Positions 57,701-64,000 of a stretch of 64,000 nucleotides of DNA are shown here, piece after piece. The notes beneath the pieces were generated by a model that did not search any database, had not been told where the DNA came from, and saw only the letters and a program-made list of their open reading frames with translations. Position numbers and translations under genes: made by a program. Position 1 is the stretch's first letter; every line of letters starts with the position of its first letter. Source of the stretch: Desmodesmus armatus (lineage: Eukaryota > Chlorophyta > Chlorophyceae > Sphaeropleales > Scenedesmaceae); assembly GCA_007449985.2 (NCBI GenBank), contig VIIQ02000559.1:526501-590500 (forward strand), read 5' to 3'.

Positions 57701-59390
57701 TCTGGGTTACGGCAGTGATGATGAGTTTGGGGGCTACAGGTAGGGTGTTTAGCACAGTACGCTGCAGTTCTGAACATCAGGTTCGCATCTTCTGAGTGGC
57801 TCCCTGGCTGTCTTGTGTTCTTGAGCGCTGAGCTTACATAGTGTGCCCACCAACAGATGCATGGTGTCCTTTGAATGGGGATGCAGGGGTTGCAAAATGG
57901 ACAAACGAACAGCTGTTGCCTTGCGCATGCTGGATCTGCAACAAAGACATCCGTCACTTGATTGGGTGGGCAGTTCCTTATGTGCGTGGATGCACACCTT
58001 GGTTGTTCAAGACTCAGTATGTTCAGCATTCTACTAGTATCCCAACGTCAGAGTGAAACAGCGCACACCAACCTTTTTAAGGACTGTCCTCCCAGCAAAG
58101 CGTCTGCCTGCATGCTGTGCTGTGCTGTGCTGTGCTGTGCTGTGCTGACTCTGGTAGCTACGGTTATGAGGAGGAGGCTGTGGAGGATGAGCCTGCACCC
58201 TACACCTTAACACCTAAACGTGCCTGCCTGTGTGCTGTGTTGTGCTGTGCAGTGGCTATGCTGCTTATGGCATTACGGTTATGAGGAGCAGGCTGTGGAG
58301 GACGAGCCTGCACTATAAACCCTTAACCATAAACCCCAAAAGTGTCTGCCTGCATGCTGTGCTGTGCAGTGGCTATGCTGACTCTGGTAGCTACGGCTAT
58401 GAGGAGGAGGCTGTGGAGGATGAGCCTGCACCCCCGCCTCCTGAGGGCAAGTGGGGGCTGGCGTGCCTGGCCTGCGGGGGCGGTGGTGAAGTGGCGTGCT
58501 GCGAGGTAGGCATGTGGGGTGTTACGGTGCTGTCCTTGTGTTTTGGTGTGCGCGTAATGTGTATTGTGGCGCTGTTGGGTGAGAGAAAGAAGGAAGATAA
58601 GAGGAGATCAGGCAGCCTGTTCTGTCCATGGGACTGTGGCATAGAGGCTTGCTGTTGTCTGGCATGTACATCTCTGCAGCAACCGTTGTGTGAAGCTCAC
58701 CTGGTGTCTTTTGGAGTTGCTCAGATTGACTGTGTGTATATATGCCAATGCAGCTGCACCTTGCAATCCACTCACATGTACCCCCTCTCCTCGCTGTGTG
58801 CGTGTGTGTGCCTGACCCCTCACTCTGCTGTCCCCAGGTCCCTGGCTGTGGTGTGATCATGCATTTGAGCTGTGCTGGCATGCCTGTGGAGTCAGAGGTC
58901 TACTTCTGCCCTGACCACCTGATGGTCCTTCAGGTAACCATTGGTATCCCGCTGCTTTTGGCTGATTGTGGGGAACTGATTCTCTGTCTCTGTCACCAGT
59001 GCCAACACTACCGCACTTCCTTCTCCCTCTGATCCAATCTGAATGATCTGACCTGATCTGAATGGGGTCAATCACAACAGTATGCAAGTGACATTGTCAG
59101 CTGCTGGCCAGGTGCTGAGGCCTTGCTGGCGTAATCACAACACCATACATGTGCGTATACTTGCAGCAATGTGCAGACCATATCCCCATCTTCTTCTTCA
59201 CATCCTGTTGATGTCTCTTAGATACTCTCTGTCCCTTGATCTTTCACACTCACTTAATATTCCTTGTATCTCTCCCTCTCCCTCCATCGCCCCACTTGTG
59301 CTGCAGATGCCCTGGACTCACTCAGTGGCCCCACCAGACCGGTACGCACAGGCACCAGCACCCCCTGTGCGCCCCACCCTGGGCGCCTGA
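45130..59390 (+). CDS. PHD-DDT-WHIM chromatin-remodelling-type protein (22 exons), with a one-base frame break in exon 17
   Basis: Exons: 45130-45309, 45675-46060, 46522-46725, 46979-47165, 47499-47672, 48681-48869, 49809-49993, 50212-50341, 50602-50702, 51246-51356, 51607-51725, 52028-52299, 53159-53290, 53765-54007, 54424-54568, 54830-55516, 55910-56105, 56815-57057, 57627-57739, 58370-58505, 58838-58933, 59307-59390; about 1437 residues. The ATG has an ACCATGG context. PHD finger 1 (~144-190) runs from KCGVCGETYH to EWACNKC. A DDT domain (~378-440) contains LMDAFAVAEFLACFG and LSNVYTALVKYLLAQW. WHIM-type segments follow: FHMRLLCALCNDVVNCYN, then RTEPLGTDRHHQRYWYMH with LNRRGPREMLL. Low-complexity Lys/Ala-rich sequence precedes a C-terminal PHD-like finger (LACLACGGGGEVACCE to YFCPDHLM). 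DDT-WHIM proteins partner ISWI ATPases and read nucleosome spacing. Exon 17 needs one more C in the run at 55971-55975. Many boundaries have tandem copies. Confidence 0.9.
46187..46245 (+). repeat. Partial copy of PHD-DDT-WHIM exon 2 3' boundary
   Basis: The intron repeats the end of the PHD finger (DLPEAEWACNK with its donor GTGAGT) 185 bp after the real boundary at 46060. Confidence 0.92.
46842..46885 (+). repeat. Partial copy of exon 4 5' boundary
   Basis: CTGCAG is followed by a diverged exon start (TKMEAKQFVW against AKMEAKRFVR), 137 bp before the real exon at 46979. Confidence 0.8.
47359..47390 (+). repeat. Partial copy of exon 5 5' boundary
   Basis: GGCAG then GATGGG and a Pro-rich DGPSLPPAG-like start, 140 bp before the real exon start DGDLPPLPPGG. 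Confidence 0.65.
47745..48095 (+). repeat. Three partial copies of exon 5 3' boundary
   Basis: The exon end GAGGC(C/G)TCTGACAGGCTGAA, its GCCTGCAGGCAACAGCAGCT core and the GTGCGT donor recur at about 47745-47822, 47895-47968 and 48055-48095, spaced near 150 bp. The second is the best preserved and keeps the donor; the last is truncated. Confidence 0.92.
48155..48680 (+). repeat. Four copies of exon 6 5' boundary, the last two in a near-identical 133-bp tandem
   Basis: GTGCAGGGTGCTCGCCAGGT, the acceptor plus the start of the DDT exon, occurs at 48155, 48309, 48415 and 48548 before the real exon at 48681. Copies at 48415 and 48548 include GCGGAGTTCCTGGCCTGCTT and repeat with an exact 133-bp period, so they are recent. 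Confidence 0.95.
48949..49023 (+). repeat. Partial copy of exon 6 3' boundary
   Basis: The exon end (AVAWPLDGPELSNVYTA, then LLAQW and a GTGAGT donor) is repeated 154 bp after the real boundary with few changes. Confidence 0.93.
49355..49750 (+). repeat. Three copies of exon 7 5' boundary
   Basis: CAG then AGTCACAT(A/C)GAGTCGGG and the following ~80 bp (HIESGHVGARVKRWARCMER) start at 49355, 49509 and 49658; the real exon starts at 49809. Spacing is 154, 149 and 151 bp. Confidence 0.95.
50957..51010 (+). repeat. Dispersed CATGAGCC repeat element, copy 2 (diverged)
   Basis: CCCCATGAGCCCCTTGGCTC and a following GCGGGTTGCACGGCTCTGCC relate it to the element at 51162, only about 200 bp away in the same intron. 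Confidence 0.5.
51162..51232 (+). repeat. Dispersed CATGAGCC repeat element, copy 3
   Basis: Its first 27 bp are identical to 22771-22797. It ends with a CTGTAACTG-type tail shortly before the exon 10 acceptor. Confidence 0.55.
51679..51709. repeat. (CAG)n trinucleotide run encoding poly-Ala
   Basis: A run of AGC/GCA triplets in exon 11, read as alanines in this frame. Confidence 0.85.
52340..52760 (+). repeat. Two copies of exon 12 3' half
   Basis: The WHIM-encoding end of exon 12 (GQGSWRDGVESRDAALNAEL, then AKYMIRTEPLGTDRHHQRYW and the donor) is repeated at about 52395-52530, with donor, and again at about 52640-52750 in decayed form. The unit of about 231 bp also includes intron. Copy 1 would still encode an intact WHIM motif. 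Confidence 0.95.
53021..53090 (+). repeat. Partial copy of exon 13 5' boundary
   Basis: CTGCAG plus TCATTGCCGTGCGCTGTGTT and the next ~45 bp (FVESADGDSLGVVNTK) lie 138 bp before the real exon at 53159 and are almost identical to it. Confidence 0.94.
53311..53372. repeat. 31-bp tandem repeat x 2 in intron 13
   Basis: Two adjacent units around CTACTGGTCATGAA and CTCTCTCTGA with a few mismatches. Confidence 0.85.
54338..54365 (+). repeat. Dispersed CATGAGCC repeat element, copy 4 (fragment)
   Basis: GCCCTCATGAGCCCTTGGCT is a short diverged match to the element core. Confidence 0.35.
55737..55795. repeat. (TACTG)n satellite in intron 16
   Basis: About eleven TACTG-type pentamers with a few changes. 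Confidence 0.92.
55812..55850 (+). repeat. Diverged copy of exon 17 5' boundary
   Basis: TGCATACTGGAGGCTGACAA followed by TCGCTTCCTGGAGAAG mirrors the real acceptor and exon start at 55910 (TGCAGACGTGGAGGCTGAGA). Confidence 0.78.
56234..56363 (+). repeat. Copy of exon 17 3' half
   Basis: The segment encoding LWRSVRELGVWLKDLRRARS and ending at a CAT|GTAGGT donor repeats 258 bp after the real exon end at 56105. It is open in the family frame and about 90% similar, so it could serve as an alternative exon. Confidence 0.92.
56521..56720 (+). repeat. Two partial copies of exon 18 5' boundary
   Basis: CCCCCCTCACAG plus the CCCTGAG(G/C)CCGC, CGCACAGGCCAGGCGGCCTA series recurs at about 56521-56590 and 56650-56720, before the real exon at 56815. 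Confidence 0.88.
57238..57268 (+). repeat. Partial copy of exon 18 3' boundary
   Basis: GACGTCGTCGGGCAGGCGGG followed by TCAAG|GTACGTGGC repeats the exon end SSGRRVK and its donor, about 207 bp downstream of the real one. Confidence 0.88.
58115..58316 (+). repeat. GTGCT microsatellite and two partial copies of exon 20 5' half
   Basis: A GCTGT-type pentamer run (58115-58147) precedes a copy ending near 58200 (SGSYGYEEEAVEDEPAP). A second copy lies at 58250-58316 with its own GTGCAG acceptor. The real exon starts at 58370. All three keep the acidic EEEAVEDEPA-type segment. Confidence 0.92.
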
Positions 59391-61733
59391 ACGCAACGCA
59401 GTTGGGCAGCAGGCAGCTGCTGGTGATCCACACAGTGACTGAGCTGCTGCTGAGTAGAAGGCAACACCTGTTCCTGGCACCAGGACCCCCTGTGCGCCCC
59501 ACCCTGGGAGGCTGAACCAAATGCTGGGCAGCAGATAGCAACGTCCTGGGCAGCAGACAGCCGTGCTCTGGCACGTTAATTCTGTGACAGCCCCGCAGAG
59601 ATTGGCTTTGCGGTCCTTTTTTGGCGTCTGTTTTGGGGTTGAGTTGGTTTGCGCGACGCCCCAATCAGCACAAGGCCGGCAGCCTGTGTGGTTGTGTGTG
59701 CACAAGGTGCTGAGATCAGCACCAGCCGCAGCATGTGCCCCAGTTTGCTGGTGCGTCAGTGCAGTACACAGGTAGTACAGTAGAGGTATTGAGGGCAAGG
59801 TCCTGACCTCGACACCGGCCAGGCGCAGTAGGCTGTGTCAGTGGACTAGCTTGCAACGCCTACGTCATGTGTGAGACTCTCTAGTACGCATGGCGTGCTG
59901 TAAGACTGCTGGGATAGGCCAGACCGGCTTGGGCATCTGGCAGGGCCCTGCGGGGTGGCTGTAGGGTTTGCACCCCAACATGTTCTTGTGTAAGGTGTGG
60001 TGAGATGTTGGCGTTGCAGCAGCCGTTGCTGCTTTGCCGATGGTTGTCCCATGGCGTGAAATCTTTGATCAGGTTGCTGCCAGGGGCCTGGTTTGGCGTG
60101 TGACTGTTGATTGAGTGTACTGTGTAACATCACTTCTGATAATATTAGGTCACTATAGCTATTGAGGTGCTGCTGATGTTCACGCCTGTTAGTCGTGATG
60201 CAACAGGTGCAAGGGTCCAGCCCAGCAGAAGGGCAGCAACTGGCCAGACACCTTCATGTCACAGTGAGCCAAGGGTTTTGGGGCCCCGAAGCTCGTCTAG
60301 CTTCAGCTGCACATGCATATGCATCACTAATGCATTGCTATTTCTTTTCGTTGGCAGACACGGCAGCTTCAGCCTCTGCGATTTTACTACAACAGGTGCA
60401 AGGGTGTTTGTGCTTGTACATGCCAATCGACTGGGCATGCCCAGATGCTACCCTAAACCTGAGACCGCTCTTGGTCAGTTGTGTAAACAAGTGCAGTGCC
60501 CCGCAGCGGATGGAGCAGTCACAGCTACACTGAACACGCAGCATGCTGCCCCAGTTTGTGCCAGGGCTGATGAAGAAGTGTCAGCACCAACAGGCAGTTG
60601 TATGGTATTGAAAGGTCCACTGCTACATGCTGTTCCTGTGCTGGCACTTCCTCGTACATTATTTCACCGCTGGGCTGATTTGGGGGAAAGGTCAGCTGAA
60701 GCCTGTTGAACTGAGCGGTGTGTGCTGGTAGAACAGGTGCTGCTCATACCACCTTACCACCTGATGTTGAGCAACAGATTCCTGGCGTGAAAATGGTCTT
60801 GTCCTGTTGTGTGCAAGCCCTGGCATGCCTTGACAGGCATACAGCCACCCTAATTTTGGGGGGGGGAGGTTGTTACAAGTAGATACTTTCACCGCAAAGC
60901 GGTACTCTCTACACTTGATCGACTGGGTAAGCCAAAGACGCACACCTGAACCGAGGGAACCTGCAAAGACACGTCAGACAAGACCAGCCCCCAAAAAAAA
61001 CACACACAGACATGGCAACTGCCACACACACCGAGTATAGTATCGTGCTTTCAAGACTCAGTTGTAAATCTGCAGTCTACACATACCGTGCACGCACACA
61101 CATGGGTCAGTCCTTCAAGCATATCAGAAACACTGTTGTACAACTAACACATCAAAGCCAGCACAACACCTTCTGAGCTAACACGCAAAGCAGTACCCAA
61201 TTTTAGGTGTCAGCACCGCTACTCAGGCTGGTACAGCATGCACATAAGAACGCTGGGTAGGCTTGCCTTCCATGAACTATTGGTTCTTGCTCTCTGATTA
61301 GAACAGCGGGCGCTACGCAACCAGTGCGAATAGCTGGCAACGTCGCAGGCACGCTTCCTCAAGCCTTGCAGACCTTACACTATTCACAGGAATGATTGCG
61401 TTCTGAAGCGTTGCCAGTGACATAGTTCTGCGTTTTGTATCAATCGTGCTTCGCATCTGGGCTACTCCCCAGTACGGCGCAAGCAAAGACAGACCCCAGG
61501 GCGCAGCAACACACAGTGCATATGGCACCCCTGTAGGACTCTTGTCAAGCTTTGCCGCCCCTGGAACGTCACTCCACATCAACTTGTTGCCCGAGCCGGG
61601 GCAGCAGGCTCTGCAAATTGAACAAAAAACAACAGAGTTTTTTTGATAGGTTCAAAAGACTGTATACGGTGCATTTGAGTCGTCCTACAGCCTGTCTTGC
61701 TCGGGCGTACTGCTCTTGGCTTGAGCCAGTGCC
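59391..61733. other. 2.3 kb region between the PHD-DDT-WHIM gene and the secreted repeat-protein gene
   Basis: No supported gene. It begins with the 3' UTR of the upstream gene, including a partial copy of its last exon. A TGTAA at 60123-60127 is a possible poly(A) signal. ORFs at 60167-60709 and elsewhere have no recognisable domain. Confidence 0.45.
59478..59515 (+). repeat. Partial copy of the terminal exon end
   Basis: GCACCAGGACCCCCTGTGCG followed by CCCCACCCTGGGAGGCTGA repeats the last codons APPVRPTLG and the stop, 125 bp after the real end at 59390. Confidence 0.9.
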
Positions 61734-64000
61734 ATGGCTCGAGGCAGTGCCTCCAAGCTGGCGGCAGCGCTACTAGTTGCTCTATTTGCAGGTAAGTACT
61801 TGCACTGAATCAGCCGCTGCGCTGAGGCTGGATGTCTGCTTCAGCACCCTCGAAACATACTCTGGGACACACACCCACATGCGAGTGGGCCAGTCTCTTC
61901 ACATGCTTTAGTAAAAAAAAGTTTTCATCACATCAGATCGACTCAGCAGCATCTGCAGCATGGATCATTGCTCCATGTGCTGGTGACACCCATACCAGGG
62001 CAGCAGTAACCTATTGTGTGTTCTGGTCCGCGCACCACTCATGAAAACATGGCATATCCTGCTTTACGCATAGCAATCACGATGAGTTGCTGTGACACAA
62101 CACACACAGCTGGCCGCTGGTAGTGCAGTAGCATGAGCGTCTTTCAGCACCGTCGGGCATGCAGCCACGGTCCCCACCCACCAGCCCAAAAATGCCATGC
62201 AAGCAAACCTCATATGATTGGTCTCGCTTCAAGAAGAATGTATGATGAATGTGAAGAACTGACTACCACACTGCCCTGCGCTCTCTGATGTTCTTTTTGT
62301 GTCTGCCCGGTGATACGCAGGTGCCCTGGCAGCACTGCCAAACGTGCCCTCAGATGCAGAGCAACTGGCAGCTGTCAAGGCAGCAGGCAGCCCAGGAGAC
62401 GGCCCAAAGCACGTCAAGGTCCTAGCAGCAGCACCCAATGCTGCTTCCCTGGCCGCCGTCGGCAACAACCCTGCCAGGAACCGCCTGTGGGACTGCCTAT
62501 GCAACAAGGACAACTCCCCTGAGAAGGCTGCTGCTCCTTGGTCTTGCAGTTGTGAGCTTGCACAGCGCCAATCAAGGGCCAACCAGCCGGCACAGCCTGT
62601 GACAGCACCCATCCCCGCAGCTCAGCCGCCAGTTGTAGAGGCACCTAAGGTTGAAGCCCCTAAGGTGCGACAACTGATTCCTGCGGGCTGTGTGTGTCTG
62701 TAAGATTTGCGTTGGCATTATGACAGTGAGACTGCGTGTGTGCTGACAAGTATCACCACAGCTAAATTGGGTTGCATCAACATGCTCTGGGCAGCAAGCA
62801 CATGGTTACAACCACAACTAGTCACTTTCTCATGGCGTCCACTGGTCTCTGCCGAGTCACTTGTCTGTGTCGTGAAAACCGAAACAGCCTGCGCAGGCTT
62901 ATCAGAGTGGGCTGATCTTGATTGCTCATCAAAAAGAGGGTACACACCAGTGCATGGTGCCCCTGAGCAACCAGATCCTTACAGGCTCGGGACATTGCGC
63001 CCCTGTTTCAAAGGCGCGATCTGCCAGGTTCAGCTCCCTGTCACCTCTCTGGCCTGTCCTGCCTCGTCCTGTCCTGTCTTGTACTTGTCTGCTCTCAGGC
63101 TGATGCCCCCAAGGTGGATGCTCTCAAGGCAGCTGCGCCAGTTGTGGAGGCCCCCAAGGCTGAAGCACCCAAGGCTGAGGCCCCTAAGGCAGCTGAGCCA
63201 GTCAAGGCCGAAGCACCCAAGGTGGAAGCCCCTAAGGCTGAGGCCCCTAAGGCAGCTGAGCCAGTCAAGGCAGAGGCCCCTAAGGCCGATGCCCCCAAGA
63301 CTGAGGCTCCTAAGGCCGAAGCACCTAAGGTTGAGGCCCCCAAGGCCGGCGCCCCTAAGGTTGAGGCGCCTAAGGCAGCTGAGCCAGTAAAGGCAGAGGC
63401 ACCCAAGACAGCCGAGCCAGTCAAGGCTGAAGCACCTAAGGCAGAGGCTCCCAAGGTTGAAGCCCCTCAAGCAGCTGAGCCAGTCAAGGCAGCTGAGCCA
63501 GTCAAGGCAGAGGCCCCCAAGGTTGAGGCACCCAAGGCAGCTGAGCCCGTCAAGGCAGCAGAGCCCGTCAAGGCAGAGGCACCCAAGGCAGAGGCTCCTA
63601 AGGCAGCTGAGCCAGTCAAGGCAGCAGAGCTCGTCAAGGCAGAGGCACCCAAGGCTGAGGCCCCTAAGGCAGCTGAACCTGTCAAGGCAGCAGAGCCCGT
63701 CAAGGCAGAGGCACCCAAGGCAGAGGCTCCTAAGGCAGCTGAGCCAGTCAAGGCAGCAGAGCCCGTCAAGGCAGAGGCACCCAAGGCTGAGGCCCCTAAG
63801 GCAGCTGAACCTGTCAAGGCAGCAGAGCCCGTCAAGGCAGAGGCACCCAAGGCAGAGGCTCCTAAGGCAGCAGAGCCAGTAAAGGCAGAGGCACCCAAGG
63901 TTGAGGCCCCTAAGGCCGAAGCACCAAAGGCAGCTGAGCCCGTCAAGGCAGAAGCACCAAAGGCAGAGGCTCCCAAGGCAGCTGAGCCAGTCAAGGCAGA
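61734..64000 (+). CDS. Secreted Lys-Pro-Ala-Glu repeat protein (3' end off the right edge)
   Basis: Exons: 61734-61791, 62321-62664, 63099 to beyond 64000. Exon 1 encodes a signal peptide (MARGSASKLAAALLVALFAG). Exon 2 encodes ~115 residues with a small Cys-containing module (NRLWDCLCNKDNSPEKAAA, then WSCSCELA) followed by PPVVEAPKVEAPK. Exon 3 is a continuous array of five- and six-residue units, mainly KAEAP, KVEAP and KAAEPV, with at least 50 units before the window ends. Some higher-order repeats of about 20 residues are visible in the last 400 bp. Such alternating basic, acidic and Pro residues suggest an extended, probably extracellular or wall-bound chain. Related KPA-rich repeats occur in diverse unrelated proteins, so no family is assigned. 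The opposite strand is also open over the repeat, but that is a by-product of composition. Confidence 0.78.

Noticed and set aside
38683..59515. Boundary copies as assembly duplications
   Set aside because: Most copies differ from each other by many substitutions and vary in length and spacing, which an assembler does not create. Only the 133-bp pair at 48415-48680 is similar enough to need read-level proof.
63467..63994. Long minus-strand ORF of Gly-Ala-Ser repeats
   Set aside because: It is the mirror of the Lys-Pro-Ala-Glu repeat exon. The plus strand has a signal peptide and in-phase introns.

Overview
This window is nuclear DNA from a eukaryote, most likely a chlorophycean green alga. 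The reasons are: every multi-exon gene joins through GT-AG introns of about 100-1200 bp; TGTAA, the usual green-algal poly(A) signal, lies behind several genes; there is a plastid-type siroheme methyltransferase and a centriole protein (POC1); and the coding sequence is very rich in CAG/GCA, giving long Gln and Ala runs. A Scenedesmus-like alga would fit, but species is inference. I see no prokaryotic operon, CRISPR array, rRNA or tRNA.

Layout: POC1 (minus, cut by the left edge) is divergent from an intronless nucleotide-sugar transporter of the SLC35B type. Next come NOT4/CNOT4 (RING-RRM-C3H1 with a huge Q/A-rich tail) and uroporphyrinogen-III methyltransferase (SUMT), then a multi-pass membrane protein, all plus. 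A 3.5 kb repeat-bearing gap follows. The minus strand then carries a secreted GIN-like (DUF2807) protein, a SAAL1-like helical-repeat protein, an acidic/basic low-complexity protein and a Q/A/S-rich protein with an RVxF-like motif. On the plus strand is a 14-repeat ankyrin protein whose UGA stop is followed in frame by CUA and about 375 more open codons. LEO1 (PAF1 complex, minus) stands head-to-head with a 22-exon PHD-DDT-WHIM chromatin-remodelling-type gene (plus). The right edge cuts a secreted Lys-Pro-Ala-Glu repeat protein.

The strongest unusual signal lies in LEO1 and the PHD-DDT-WHIM gene (38.4-59.5 kb). About twenty exon-intron boundaries are accompanied by one to four diverged tandem copies of the boundary itself: half-exon plus splice site plus intron flank, spaced roughly 100-260 bp. 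The other multi-exon genes here do not show this.

Four genes also contain five places where one missing base would restore a clear reading frame, often in short G/C runs or CAG repeats. These look like assembly deletions, but should be checked. Two in-frame TGA codons (ankyrin gene, membrane-protein gene) are a separate class, because they would need substitutions rather than indels. Exon boundaries below were read by eye from splice motifs, frame continuity and family similarity. No database search or transcript was available.
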